This document shows, piece by piece, positions 34,358 through 43,610 of a stretch of 64,000 nt of DNA. A model generated the notes under the pieces. It was given only the letters and a program-made list of their open reading frames with translations. It was not told the DNA's origin and did no database searches. Within the stretch, counting starts at the first letter, position 1; each line of letters begins with the position of its first letter. The translations under genes were made by a program, and so were the position numbers. The DNA comes from Spirochaetota bacterium (GTDB lineage: Bacteria; Spirochaetota; UBA4802; JAGODF01), in assembly GCA_029974015.1 (NCBI GenBank), contig JARKUF010000038.1:62001-126000 (forward strand), read 5' to 3'.

Positions 34358-34915
34358 ATGGCGAAACAAAGAAAAAAGATGGTAATCGACAAGAAATTCC
34401 AGTATTCGATGGCCATAAAGGCGGTGATTCTGCCCCTGGCAACCATCCTGCTCATATCCGGCGTATTGATGTATTATGCCTTCGATAATGACAGAAAGAT
34501 AAAAGAGATTAATGAGAACCAGGAATTTATCATCTACACATTTTTATCAATCCCCCAGCTCGTAAACCCCCAGGACCAGATCACCAGGGACGCAAACCAG
34601 CGCTTCCAGGACAATCTGGGCAAATCGAGGGAGATACAGCAAAACATCCGCATAGTCCTCTACTTTCTGATAATTATGACGGTGATACAGACCATAATCA
34701 TCTTCGGTCTGTCCATATCGCTCACCCACAGGATTTCGGGCCCCATCTACGTAATGTCGCAGTATTTGAAAGACGTGCGCGAGGGAAAAGACCCGGGCCT
34801 TCGCCCGCTTAGAAAGGGAGACCAGTTTCAGGATTTCTACAACGAGTTCTGCGACACCATCAACGGCCTTCACAGGAGGGCCGGGAAAAACGGCCCCCCC
34901 GGACCGGTCACTTGA
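34358..34915 (+). CDS. Two-helix membrane protein ending in a HAMP domain
   Basis: 185 residues: membrane helix (about 20-42), a short periplasmic loop of about 50 residues, a second helix (about 100-122), then a HAMP-type linker (HRISGPIYVMSQYLKDVREGKDPGLRPLRKGDQFQDF). No kinase, cyclase or methyl-acceptor module follows, so it is a sensor or signal-transfer stub that must partner with another protein. AGGGGAAC precedes the ATG. Its 3' end overlaps that of the anti-sigma gene by eight bases. Confidence 0.75.
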   Translation: MAKQRKKMVIDKKFQYSMAIKAVILPLATILLISGVLMYYAFDNDRKIKEINENQEFIIYTFLSIPQLVNPQDQITRDANQRFQDNLGKSREIQQNIRIVLYFLIIMTVIQTIIIFGLSISLTHRISGPIYVMSQYLKDVREGKDPGLRPLRKGDQFQDFYNEFCDTINGLHRRAGKNGPPGPVT

Positions 34916-35573
34916 GAAGCACCTTGAACCGGACCGCGCCCGGCGCTACGGCCCGGGCGGAACTACCGGCGCTCACGGCCACCACGCCCCTGTCCGCGGC
35001 ATTGCCAAGTATCCGGATGGGATATCCCCCCAGGGCGCTCTGCATTCTGATCAGGTTTTCCGGGGAAGTTTCCGCGATGATGTAGGAGTCCGAAACTTGG
35101 AGGACCGTGCCATTGCCGTTCCTGACCATCTCCATGACCCTCGCCACGGGGTCACCCCGGGAGAGGGAATTGCCTTCGGAAGTTGATATCGCCGCGACGT
35201 TTCGCGACGAGATGTTATGCAGAGTGTCGGCGGAAAAGATTGAAATGCCGACTACCGCGACGACGATGGCGGCGACGGCCGCCGCGGGAACGTACTGCTT
35301 TCCGCGGAAAAGCGTCCCGCCCTTCCGACGCCTTCCGCCGCGCCTTTCCTCGGCGAGACGGATGGTTTTTTCGGCGAACTCCGCCCCCACCCCGGACCCA
35401 AGGCGGGACAGGCCCGCAAGCATCCCCACGAGCTTTTCCACCCTTTGAAGTTCCTGGCGGCACTCCGGACATTCAGCCAGATGCCGTTCTATCTCGCTTT
35501 TTTCAGTCAGGGTAAAGAAATCGCCGTCATGGTACCGCGAAAGCCTTACAAACGGTATATGGTTCCCGCTCAT
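34908..35573 (-). CDS. Anti-sigma factor with zinc-finger (ZAS) domain
   Basis: 221 residues. The N-terminal cytoplasmic ZAS domain has the ligand motif HLAECPEC, followed by a basic linker, one membrane helix (YVPAAAVAAIVVAVVGISIF, about 93-112) and an extracytoplasmic domain of about 100 residues. It would hold the adjacent ECF sigma factor at the membrane until a signal arrives. The ATG overlaps the sigma stop by four bases. Confidence 0.88.
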   Translation of the reverse strand: MSGNHIPFVRLSRYHDGDFFTLTEKSEIERHLAECPECRQELQRVEKLVGMLAGLSRLGSGVGAEFAEKTIRLAEERRGGRRRKGGTLFRGKQYVPAAAVAAIVVAVVGISIFSADTLHNISSRNVAAISTSEGNSLSRGDPVARVMEMVRNGNGTVLQVSDSYIIAETSPENLIRMQSALGGYPIRILGNAADRGVVAVSAGSSARAVAPGAVRFKVLLK

Positions 35574-36139
35574 ATCAATTTCTTCTCCTGCAGCCGTTCT
35601 TTTAAAAGTTCACGCCCCCTGTGTATCCGCACTTTCACATTGGAAAGGCCGATGCCCAGGATCCGGGATATCTCGTTGTACGGCAGGCCCTCGATGTCGC
35701 GTAAAACCAGTATCTCCCGATAGTCGTCGGGGAGATTAAAAAGCTCCTCCTTGACAATCCTGAGGGAATCCCGGTCGACCACCTGACGCTCCGGATTCTC
35801 CCGTTCATCTGTAAGCTGAAACTCGAAATCGTCACCGTGCACCCTGTCGATTGAAACGCTCCTGTACCTGTTCGCTTTCTTTTGATGGTTCTTACCGTAG
35901 TTGACCATTATGCTGTAGAGCCACGTGGAAAACTTGGACTCCCTTCTGAATTTTTCCAGGGACTCGAAGGTCATGATGAATATTTCCTGCGTGATATCCA
36001 TTGCCTCATCGTAGTTTCCGAACTTCACGTAGACATACCTGAACACACGGTCGCGGTATTTTTCTATGATTTCCGCGAAGGCGTGCACATCCCCCTTGAG
36101 CACCCTGTCGATGGTTTCGATATCATGTATATCTGACAT
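35570..36139 (-). CDS. ECF (RpoE-type) RNA polymerase sigma factor
   Basis: 189 residues with sigma region 2 (FAEIIEKYRDRVFRYVYVKFGNYDEAMDITQEIF, then FSTWLYSIMVNYGKNH) and region 4 (LPDDYREILVLRDIEGLPYNEISRILGI, helix-turn-helix ending NVKVRIHRGRELLKERL). Region 3 is absent, as in group 4 sigma factors. Coupled to the anti-sigma gene. Which regulon it serves is not visible. Confidence 0.93.
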   Translation of the reverse strand: MSDIHDIETIDRVLKGDVHAFAEIIEKYRDRVFRYVYVKFGNYDEAMDITQEIFIMTFESLEKFRRESKFSTWLYSIMVNYGKNHQKKANRYRSVSIDRVHGDDFEFQLTDERENPERQVVDRDSLRIVKEELFNLPDDYREILVLRDIEGLPYNEISRILGIGLSNVKVRIHRGRELLKERLQEKKLI

Positions 36140-36185
36140 TAATTCCTTTCCCGTGTTACAGATGTACCCTCAAAATATTTCATGT

Positions 36186-37400
36186 TTATCCGATTATGCG
36201 GACAAATCTGCGTTTCCCCACCTTGACCACCAGGTCCGCGGGGAAGGTTATCTCGTAGTCCTCGCTTTCCACCCTGACGCCGTCGATATAGACTCCGCCC
36301 CCTTTTAGGAGGCGCCTCGCTTCACCATTGGACCCGGCAAGCCCCGCAAGGACCATCGCCTTAGCGAGCCAGATTTTTCCACTCTCCTTTTCTTCCCCGG
36401 GAACGGCGTATTCCGGAATTTCATCGGGGGTGTCCTTTTTCACAAAGATCCTGTTGAATTCAGCCTCGGCGCCGTCCGCCGCCGCGGGGTCATGAAACAT
36501 GGAGCATATTTCTTTCGCAAGCCGCACCTTCACGTCCCTGGGGTGGACGGAGCCGTCGGCCATGCCCTTTTGAAACGCCTCGATCTCCCGCTTCGGCACA
36601 TCGGTCACCAGGTCGAAATACAGGAACATGAGACCGTCGGATATGGACATGACCTTGCCGAAAATTTCGCGGGGAGACTCGTTTATTCCCACATAGTTAT
36701 GAAGCGATTTGCTCATCTTCTGGACACCGTCGAGGCCCACCAAAAGGGGGACCGTCATGATGACCTGGGGTTCCTGGCCGTATTCCCTCTGCAGGTCGCG
36801 CCCCACGAGGAGGTTGAACTTCTGGTCGGTCCCCCCGAGCTCGATGTCGGCCTTCAGGGCCACTGAGTCGTAACCCTGGACCAGGGGATAGAGAAATTCG
36901 AGGATGGTAATTGGGACCCCACCCTTGTATCGCTTATCGAAATCGTCCCGTTCCAGCATGCGGGCCACATTGTATTTCGCCGTGAGGGACAGGACATCGG
37001 TAAAAGTCATGGCCCCGCACCACTCGGAATTGAACGCCACCTTCGTCTTCTCCCGGTCCAGGATCTTGAACACCTGCCGCTTGTACGTCTCGGCGTTCTC
37101 GAGCACCTCTTCCCTGGTGAGGGCCTTCCGTGTCACCGAGCGCATGGACGGATCTCCGATCATGCCGGTGAAATCGCCGATGAGAAACACCACGGTGTGG
37201 CCCATCTGTTGAAAGTGCCTCATCTTCCTGAGCAAAACGGCATGCCCCAGGTGAATGTCCGGCGCCGTGGGATCGAAACCGGCCTTCACAACAAGAGGCC
37301 TGTTCTCTTTCTCCGACTTCGCTAGCTTCTTTTCGAATTCGTCAACGGGGATGATCTCCTCCACGCCGCGCTTTAAAAGTTCGATATCGTTTTTAATCAT
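36186..37400 (-). CDS. tyrS: Tyrosyl-tRNA synthetase
   Basis: 404 residues. Class I synthetase with HIGH-type motif ([13 protein letters not shown]), [52 protein letters not shown] loop ([12 protein letters not shown]) and a C-terminal S4 RNA-binding domain ([19 protein letters not shown]). This is the longer-linker TyrZ-like subtype by the [10 protein letters not shown] signature. Confidence 0.96.
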   Translation of the reverse strand: MIKNDIELLKRGVEEIIPVDEFEKKLAKSEKENRPLVVKAGFDPTAPDIHLGHAVLLRKMRHFQQMGHTVVFLIGDFTGMIGDPSMRSVTRKALTREEVLENAETYKRQVFKILDREKTKVAFNSEWCGAMTFTDVLSLTAKYNVARMLERDDFDKRYKGGVPITILEFLYPLVQGYDSVALKADIELGGTDQKFNLLVGRDLQREYGQEPQVIMTVPLLVGLDGVQKMSKSLHNYVGINESPREIFGKVMSISDGLMFLYFDLVTDVPKREIEAFQKGMADGSVHPRDVKVRLAKEICSMFHDPAAADGAEAEFNRIFVKKDTPDEIPEYAVPGEEKESGKIWLAKAMVLAGLAGSNGEARRLLKGGGVYIDGVRVESEDYEITFPADLVVKVGKRRFVRIIG

Positions 37401-37522
37401 CGAAGAGCACCTTTGTAGGGAATGAATGTGGAAATGCGGACGCCGGGTCCGGAAACCCGCAGTGATATAAAGATGAGGGGGCGTCCCCCTGTCAAGTATA
37501 TTGCCGCATCGAGGCCAAGGCG

Positions 37523-38017
37523 TTACGGATGAGGGGAAAGGCGCACAAGGGAAACGGCCTGGGCGGCGATGCCTTCTTTTCTGCCGGTAAAACCCAACTT
37601 TTCCGTCGTTGTACCTTTTATGCCTATTCTACTGGGGTCAAGGCCCCCAAGGGCCCCGGATATTTTGAGCTTCATGGAGGGCGCCCATCGGGCGATTTTT
37701 GGTTCCTCGCAGATTACAACGGCATCAATATTTATAATGCGCACGCCCTCCCCGGCAAGGCGCCCGTATACCCACCCGAGGAGCTCAATGCTGCTGATAT
37801 CTCGAAACTCCTCGTTGCTGTCCGGGAAGAGGACACCGATATCACCCAGGGAGGCCGCACCGAGAAGCGAATCTATCACAGCGTGGACAAGGACATCGGC
37901 ATCGGAATGGCCCTTGAGCCCCAGGGGGTGCTTCAAGTCTACTCCTCCTATCACGCAGGGACGCCCTTCACAGAAAGGATGCGCGTCGAAGCCGATGCCG
38001 ATACGCAGGTTGTCCAT
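37523..38017 (-). CDS. ispF: 2-C-methyl-D-erythritol 2,4-cyclodiphosphate synthase
   Basis: Fifth step of the MEP isoprenoid pathway. Metal-binding GIGFDAHPF and [51 protein letters not shown], and the C-terminal [22 protein letters not shown]. 164 residues from the ATG used here, typical for the family. The open frame extends 13 codons upstream without similarity. Followed on the same strand by no other MEP gene. Confidence 0.96.
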   Translation of the reverse strand: MDNLRIGIGFDAHPFCEGRPCVIGGVDLKHPLGLKGHSDADVLVHAVIDSLLGAASLGDIGVLFPDSNEEFRDISSIELLGWVYGRLAGEGVRIINIDAVVICEEPKIARWAPSMKLKISGALGGLDPSRIGIKGTTTEKLGFTGRKEGIAAQAVSLVRLSPHP

Positions 38018-38137
38018 TAAGAGTTCATCCACCGCATAGCGGGAAAAATGACGCACTCAGCGCTTCCAGGGAGGGATTCGCCGCTTAGAGCGAGGCAAAA
38101 ATGGAGCGGCGAACCTTCAGGGGTTTGCATAGAAGTT

Positions 38138-38437
38138 TTAGAGATTGAACACGTCCGCCAGGGAGCTGAGCTGGAGGACATTCATCACCTGGGAACTCAC
38201 CTTGGCGATTGTAAAGCTCTTTCCCTTCTTTTTCTGCAGTTTCATAAGGCTGATGAGGACGCCCACGCCGGAGGAATCGATATAATCGACGCTGGAGAGA
38301 TCGAGCTCCACGTCCTTGTTTTGATTTTGGCCGATATCAAAGAGTTTCTCCTTGAAATCCTTGATGGTCATCATCTCAATGTCGCCGTTGACGATGATAT
38401 GTACAGTTTTGTCGGTCTCTTTTATTTCAATTTTCAT
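38138..38437 (-). CDS. STAS-domain anti-sigma factor antagonist
   Basis: 99 residues, a single STAS domain (SpoIIAA-like). VHIIVNGDIEMMTIKDFKEKL, then the phosphorylation loop VDYIDSSGVGVLISLMK and LQLSSLADVF. The conserved serine in IDSSG would be the target of a switch kinase. No RsbW-type kinase or PP2C phosphatase is adjacent, so the partner is elsewhere. Confidence 0.9.
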   Translation of the reverse strand: MKIEIKETDKTVHIIVNGDIEMMTIKDFKEKLFDIGQNQNKDVELDLSSVDYIDSSGVGVLISLMKLQKKKGKSFTIAKVSSQVMNVLQLSSLADVFNL

Positions 38438-38641
38438 GCCGCCCTAACACCGCCTTCCCTTGATGGACCGCCCTTCCGGACGCCCCGCTCAATGCCTGTG
38501 GAACCATGCTTTTACGCATATGGAATACCGTACAGCCGTTCCGACATATTACAATGGCGATACAGTATTAAGTCAAATATTTATTTGAACAACAAAAAAA
38601 TTTTTTCCAATAAATATTGGTTGACGGGGACAAGGAACATC

Positions 38642-38722
38642 AGGCAACCTCATCATAATTAGGTTTCTCCGCCAACCTTCGGCGGGCGGAAAAACCTAAA
38701 TGCTGGATTATTGAGGTTCCCA
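38642..38722. repeat. Dispersed palindromic repeat
   Basis: GGCAACCTCATCATAATTAGG, hairpin GGTTTCTCCGCC / GGCGGGCGGAAAAACC around AACCTTC, then TAAATGCTGGATTATTGAGGTTCCC. The outer GGCAACCTCA and TGAGGTTCCC ends are inverted copies. The other part of this 325-base gap (38438-38641) is AT-rich leader DNA without a gene. Confidence 0.8.
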
Positions 38723-38762
38723 TTAACTTTTCCACACGTTCACACCGGTATTTGGAGCAATT

Positions 38763-39134
38763 ATGCGGCTGACGGTATCGACGGCATTTTCGGGACCCGT
38801 GCTTTTCATGGTGCTGGCCCTGGGCGTTGCCATAAAGCCCCCTCTCTACGCCGACAGGCATTCCGAGGCGGAAGTAAAAAAATACCTCACCGATGTCGAA
38901 TTGGAGCTCTCCGACATGATACAGGAAGGGGCCGAAAATCACGCCCCAAGGGAAATTGCGCGGGCCCGGGATTATGTGGCCGCCGCGAAAAAGATGCTTG
39001 GCGATGAAGAGCGTGATCTCGCGTATTACGAGCTCAATAAGGCGGCGGCCCATTTCCGCCTTATTGAGGCGCTTCGCCGGATGGTCCACGCCGAACTCGA
39101 CCTGGAACAGTCGCTAAAAAGCGCGGGAAAGTGA
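38763..39134 (+). CDS. Exported helical protein, DUF4398-like
   Basis: 123 residues with an N-terminal signal segment (FSGPVLFMVLALGVAI) and a helical body (HSEAEVKKYLTDVELELSDMIQEGAEN, APREIARARDYVAAAKKMLGDEERDLAYYELNKAAAHF). The A-PxExxxAR-Y--AAxxML pattern resembles DUF4398, small periplasmic proteins often placed before OmpA-like proteins, as here. The OmpA-type gene follows after 22 bases. Confidence 0.65.
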   Translation: MRLTVSTAFSGPVLFMVLALGVAIKPPLYADRHSEAEVKKYLTDVELELSDMIQEGAENHAPREIARARDYVAAAKKMLGDEERDLAYYELNKAAAHFRLIEALRRMVHAELDLEQSLKSAGK

Positions 39135-39156
39135 GCCCACGCCACGGAGACTTTCC

Positions 39157-39914
39157 ATGAGAATGCGCCAATTCATCCTCGCCCTGACCTTCGTCTCCTT
39201 GATGCCATTCCCCCTTTTCGCGGCCAGCAGGTCCGAAGCGAAGTCCCACATCGAAGCCGCCCGGAAGGCCATGGAACCCATCGAGGGCAATGAAGAGCTA
39301 AAACCCCATATTCCTTACAGAAATTACTACGACGCCAGGGTGTACCTCGATACCGCCCAGTACCAGTTCTCCGAAGAGAGGGACTATTCCAACGCCTCCT
39401 ACTTCGCGGTAATGGCCCTCGTGGAAACGGAAACGACACTGGCCATTGCGAGAACAAGGCTAGCACAGCACAGAAAGCTTCAAGTCGAACGAGACATCTT
39501 TAAGGAGATGTCCGACGCGTCGAACCTCCGCTCCCGCCTTCGCGGGGCCCTCGTTTCATCGGGACTGTATAAAGCCGGGGGCCCCTATCGGCGCGTCTTC
39601 CTCGATTCACAGCTCTTTACCAGAGGCTCATTCCAACTCTCGGAAGAAGGGACTGCGCTTCTTGGGAAAATCGCGTCGGTCATGGCCCTGGCCCCCCGAA
39701 GCACCCTCACCGTTATCGGGCATACTCGGTACGCCGACATCGGCAACCAGATGTCCTCCATGAAGGCCGGGGCGGTGGCTGAACACATAAAATCCCTGAG
39801 AGGCATCGCCCCGCCAGGGTCACCTCCAAGGGGGCCGGCGATTCCGAGGAAGAGGCCATCGGCGGAGAAATGCGGAAGTCCGACAGAATTGAGATCAGAG
39901 TCAACGGCCTGTAG
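39157..39914 (+). pseudogene. OmpA-type envelope protein gene with a one-base frameshift near its 3' end
   Basis: The signal peptide (RMRQFILALTFVSLMPFPLFAAS), a DUF4398-like helical part, and the start of an OmpA peptidoglycan-binding domain (VFLDSQLFTRGSFQLSEEGTALLGKIASVM, LTVIGHTRYAD) are in frame 1. At about 39808-39815 the reading continues sensibly only in the -1 frame: GIAP | ARVTSKGAGDSEEEAIGG then MRKSDRIEIRVNGL and TAG at 39912-39914, exactly the expected OmpA C-terminus. One base (probably a G in the CCCCGCC run) is missing. It could be a true mutation, a sequencing error, or less likely a recoding site. The unshifted frame runs into the recJ gene to 39975. Confidence 0.8.
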
Positions 39915-41994
39915 GGGAGCCGGGGGCAATGTCAAGTATTATCATCCGCGGCGAGGTCCTTCCGTTGTATGTTGAATTCTCGAGCCTGTACACGATGTGG
40001 GCCCTTCCGGAGGCGGCGATGGATTCCATCCTGTCCCCCATTCCCCACCCCAGCGCCTCCAGCTCGTGATTGTCCCGAAACAGATACTTTCCATGCCGCT
40101 TGTCCGCACCGATGCGCGTGAAGCTCCTGATTGCCGCGTCCCTTGTGAGAAACACCGGTTCCTCGTTCCCGCTCCCGCACGGCTCCACAACCTTTAGGTC
40201 CTCCACCAGAACCGGCGTGATCTCCACGACGTCGAGTACACCGTCAACTTCGATAGCGCGGGGTTCAAGTTCCCCTCCGGACACGGCATCAACGAGGGCG
40301 TCGCGGACGGCCTCGAGGCAGTCCTGCCGGACCGTGAACCCGAAGGCGTGGGCATGGCCTCCGATCTTTTCAAAGAGATGCGAAAGGGGCTCCACCCGGG
40401 AAAAAAAATCCATTGCCCCACGGACCCTGCCGCTTCCCTTAAGAAACATCTGCCCCTCCTGACGCGATACGACCACGACGGGTTTGTTGACAGCGTCGGT
40501 AATCCTGTTGGCAATGAGGCCCGTCACCCCATCGGGGGCTTCGACGACCGCAAAGACCAGGGGGCCCGAAACATCCATATCGCCGCACCCTATCCGCTCC
40601 ATGATCCTTTCGCAGTGCTCCGCAACGATGCTTTTTCTCATGGCATTGAGGCGGTTGATCTCCTCCATGAGGCCCCGTATATCGTTCTCTAACCTGCCCT
40701 TCTCCTCCATGTCCTTTTCTTCTCCCTGGAGAAGAAACTCCGCGGTGTAATCGGTTTTCCCCATCCTACCCGGGGCGTTGAGCACCGGCGCCATGTGCCA
40801 TCCGATCAATCTGCTGTTGACCGGCCTCCCATTGATGAGCATGGACAGCCCTGCATGCCCGGTGTTATCCAGGGACTCTATGCCATGGCGGACCAGGATC
40901 CGATTTTCCCCCGACAGGGGCACGATGTCAGCAATGGACCCCAGCGCGACGAGGCCCATGACCGAGCGGTTGAAGTCGATGATCTTCGGGGACTTGCGGC
41001 GCTGGATTTCATTGAACACGGCCAGTGTGAACTCAATCCCGTCCCGGGCAACTTCAGGGCAGATGGAAAATTCCTCCATGACCTTTACGTCGCTTAAGTC
41101 GACGCCCTTCCCCTTCAAGATGGCGCGGACCTCCCCGGCAAGATCGTATACTCTGGGACCGGGGCAGAGTGCGGCGAGCCTCTCCTGAGCGACGGGGCAA
41201 CGGTACACCGCGATGAAATCCGCCCCCTGTGACGCCTCCGTTAGGGCCGCCCCGTCGAGGCCGTTCCATCGCCGTGTCACCATGCCGTTCACGACCGATG
41301 CGGCGCTAAAGCTCCCCTCCTCTCCGGACACCAGGAGAAAAGTCCTGCCGTAACTGGGCAGATAACTCAGGAGCACGGCATGGCAAAGTTTAAAAGCGAC
41401 GCCCACGCCGGCAAGGTCTTTGAAAGGATATGGGCAGTCCGCACGCATGGGATTTATAATGAGGGCCTCCGGAAGCCCCTCTCCGGGCTCGTGGTGGTCG
41501 CAGACAATCACGTCCAGGCCCTTCCCCTTCGCCAGGGAGATTTCGTCGATGTCCCGGACCCCGCAGTCGAGAGTGATGAGGAGTGAGGCCCCGGCGGCGG
41601 CGAACTCGCCTATCACCTGCGCGGTGAGCCCATAGTTTTCCCCGTTTCTGGGATACCGGACGCGAATACGCAATTCCGGGGCCAATTTCTTCAACAGGGT
41701 CACCACGGTGGTGAGGGACGTAAGGCCGTCAAGATCGGAATCGGAGAAGATGGCGACGGTTTCCCGGCGCTCCACGGCGAGGCGGATGCGCCGTACCGCC
41801 CGGTCCATGTCCCGCATAAGAAAAGGGCTGTGAAGGCGGGAAAGGGCGGGATGAAGGAAGTGGAAAGCTTCGACGGGTTCGGACAGGCCGCGGCCCGCCA
41901 GGACCGATGACAGGACCCCTCCTATGGAAAGAGAGCGGGATATCCTTTCCACCGCATCAGAGTCCACGGGACTTACGGACCACTCACGGGTCAT
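39901..41994 (-). CDS. recJ: Single-stranded-DNA-specific exonuclease RecJ, with large insertion
   Basis: 697 residues, longer than the usual 560-580. DHH phosphoesterase motifs: AIFSDSDLDGLTS (variant of the DxDxDG motif), LITLDCGV, VIVCDHHEPG and ALGSIADIVPL; DHHA1 motif GGHAHAFGF and a C-terminal OB-fold. Between the motif III region and ALGSIADIVPL lie about 115 extra residues (about 215-335, containing ASVVNGMVTRRWNGLDGAAL). Its ATG overlaps the RNase H stop by four bases. The 3' end overlaps the OmpA-type gene by 14 bases. Confidence 0.92.
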   Translation of the reverse strand: MTREWSVSPVDSDAVERISRSLSIGGVLSSVLAGRGLSEPVEAFHFLHPALSRLHSPFLMRDMDRAVRRIRLAVERRETVAIFSDSDLDGLTSLTTVVTLLKKLAPELRIRVRYPRNGENYGLTAQVIGEFAAAGASLLITLDCGVRDIDEISLAKGKGLDVIVCDHHEPGEGLPEALIINPMRADCPYPFKDLAGVGVAFKLCHAVLLSYLPSYGRTFLLVSGEEGSFSAASVVNGMVTRRWNGLDGAALTEASQGADFIAVYRCPVAQERLAALCPGPRVYDLAGEVRAILKGKGVDLSDVKVMEEFSICPEVARDGIEFTLAVFNEIQRRKSPKIIDFNRSVMGLVALGSIADIVPLSGENRILVRHGIESLDNTGHAGLSMLINGRPVNSRLIGWHMAPVLNAPGRMGKTDYTAEFLLQGEEKDMEEKGRLENDIRGLMEEINRLNAMRKSIVAEHCERIMERIGCGDMDVSGPLVFAVVEAPDGVTGLIANRITDAVNKPVVVVSRQEGQMFLKGSGRVRGAMDFFSRVEPLSHLFEKIGGHAHAFGFTVRQDCLEAVRDALVDAVSGGELEPRAIEVDGVLDVVEITPVLVEDLKVVEPCGSGNEEPVFLTRDAAIRSFTRIGADKRHGKYLFRDNHELEALGWGMGDRMESIAASGRAHIVYRLENSTYNGRTSPRMIILDIAPGSPTGR

Positions 41995-42665
41995 TCCAAA
42001 CCCCGTCTTTCGGCGGCCTTCTTGGCGAGATAATCGGCCTTGTCGTTGAGGTTCCTCGTCACATGCTCCAATTTCACCGATGGAAGGCCCCGGAGAATGT
42101 CCATTACGCTCTCATAGAGGGGCCTGATGTTCTCATTTTTCACCCTGTACTGTCCGTTGATCTGCTTTACCACGAGCTCGGAGTCGGTGCGGATCCGCAC
42201 GTTTTTCGCTTTGAAATAAGCCGCAATGCGCAGGGCCCGGATTACAGCGGTGTATTCGGCATAATTATTGGTCTGCACTCCAAGATATTGCGACACCTTG
42301 CCCACCTGACGGTTCTGGGCGTCATATATGACGATCCCAATACCGGCGTGGCCCGGGTTCCCGCTGGAAGCGCCGTCGGTATAGATGGTAAGGACGGCCC
42401 CAAGGGGAATTGCGGTAAACTCGGCACCGTTGAAAATTTCATCATCAACGGCATCGCGGGCACCCTCGGAGCTTTCGCGGGAGCGGCTTTTTTTGATGAT
42501 GATTTTTTTTTTCGCCCTGGGCTTTTCATACTTCATGACGATATCCAGGGCCTCCTCGATGATGGCCCTCACGTCACCGGCCTCCACTTCGGCGGATTCC
42601 GCGATTTTTTCGACCGATTTGCCCTCGGCCAGCATTTTCAGCACTCTTTCGATGTTCAACAGCAT
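41991..42665 (-). CDS. Ribonuclease HI family protein with N-terminal helical extension
   Basis: 224 residues. The RNase H domain (about 92-220) keeps the acidic residues: TDGASSGNPGHAGIGIV, NNYAEYTAVIRALRIA, IRTDSELVVKQINGQYR and RNLNDKADYLAK. The first 45 residues look like a small helix-turn-helix (KMLAEGKSVEKIAESAEVEAGDVRAII), then a Lys/Arg/Ser-rich linker. This is not the classic RNase H hybrid-binding domain. It is coupled to recJ and lies behind a zinc-ribbon protein gene, a pairing also seen in actinobacteria. Confidence 0.88.
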   Translation of the reverse strand: MLLNIERVLKMLAEGKSVEKIAESAEVEAGDVRAIIEEALDIVMKYEKPRAKKKIIIKKSRSRESSEGARDAVDDEIFNGAEFTAIPLGAVLTIYTDGASSGNPGHAGIGIVIYDAQNRQVGKVSQYLGVQTNNYAEYTAVIRALRIAAYFKAKNVRIRTDSELVVKQINGQYRVKNENIRPLYESVMDILRGLPSVKLEHVTRNLNDKADYLAKKAAERRGLE

Positions 42666-42687
42666 TTTATCGTCCCTGGTTTAATAT

Positions 42688-42810
42688 AGGGAACCTTAAA
42701 AAAATTAAATTTTTTAAAATTCCCATTATTCGTAACTACCGGCATACTCAGGGCTCAGGTTTTCCGCCAGCCGAAGGCGGGCGGAAAACCTGATTATTTG
42801 AGGTTGCCCA
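42688..42810. repeat. Full-length dispersed palindromic repeat
   Basis: One of the best copies: left end AGGGAACCTTAAAAAAATTAAATTTTTT, middle CGTAACTACCGGCATACTCAGG, hairpin CAGGTTTTCCGCC / GGCGGGCGGAAAACCTG around GAAGG, right end ATTATTTGAGGTTGCCC. It separates the zinc-ribbon gene from the RNase H-recJ pair. Confidence 0.85.
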
Positions 42811-42855
42811 TAGTCACCGGGGCCGCCCCGCGAGGGCGCCCCGGGAAGGCCTGCG

Positions 42856-43560
42856 TCAACCCTCCACGCAGATGAACCTTCCGCAGTTGGTGCAGTTCAT
42901 TATTTTTTCACCACGCCCCGCCTCCATGACGATGTGGACCGGGATGGCGGTATGGCATACGCTGCAGGTGTTTTCCTCAAGCCTGGTGATGGCCTTTCCC
43001 TCCTTTGAGGAAATGATCTTCCGGAATTTGGACCGAAGGTCCGCCGAAAGGTCGTTAATCCGTACATCGAAGCGCTGCAGTTGCTTTTCGGCGCCGGACT
43101 CCATCTCCTTTTGTTTCGCCGTGAGGGTCTCAATATCGGCGGCCTCCTGGGCCTTTATGGCAGCGAGGTCCCTTTCCTTCCCGGCGAGCTCGTTTTCCAT
43201 GGCCGATGCTGCGTCCATATCGTTGAGGGTGGCCTCCTCCAGAGCGTCCCGGGCTTCAGCGGCAAGCGCGTACTCATGCTCCAGGGCGGCCATTTCTTTT
43301 TCCGTTTTGATGAGCCCCCGGCGTTCGTCCAGCCTTTTCATCAGACCTTCCTTTTCAGAAAGGTCCAGCTCCTTCTCTTTAATTGAAGCCTGTAGGCGCA
43401 AAAGGCCCTCCTTCGCGGCGGCGGCCTCCTTCTCGGCCTTCGCGGCCTTTTCCCGCCAGTAGGCGATTGACTTCACGCACCTTTCCCCTTCATCCCGGAA
43501 CTCGATCATCCTGTCCCAAATCGACTGAAGGTCAATCATTATGCTGATATTGCCGTTCAT
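42856..43560 (-). CDS. Coiled-coil protein with C4 zinc ribbon (DUF164/CdsZ-like)
   Basis: 234 residues: a long antiparallel coiled coil (about 18-175, Glu/Lys/Ala-rich heptads) and a C-terminal zinc ribbon with two Cys pairs (NTCSVCHTAIP and MNCTNCGRFI). The family occurs widely; homologues are proposed to act in secretion or flagellar assembly (FlgZ/CdsZ) or nucleic-acid metabolism. Position next to an RNase HI gene is conserved elsewhere. Preceded by UPF0182, 50 bases away, on the same strand. Confidence 0.85.
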   Translation of the reverse strand: MNGNISIMIDLQSIWDRMIEFRDEGERCVKSIAYWREKAAKAEKEAAAAKEGLLRLQASIKEKELDLSEKEGLMKRLDERRGLIKTEKEMAALEHEYALAAEARDALEEATLNDMDAASAMENELAGKERDLAAIKAQEAADIETLTAKQKEMESGAEKQLQRFDVRINDLSADLRSKFRKIISSKEGKAITRLEENTCSVCHTAIPVHIVMEAGRGEKIMNCTNCGRFICVEG

Positions 43561-43610
43561 AGAACCTGCACCTTATTTGCAATCTGACAAATTTTCTTCC
43601 CGTTCCATGT

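Noticed and set aside
39914..39975. Continuation of the OmpA-type gene in frame 1
   Set aside because: The added residues are Pro/Arg/Ser-rich and lie antisense to recJ, whereas the -1 frame gives the expected OmpA C-terminus.
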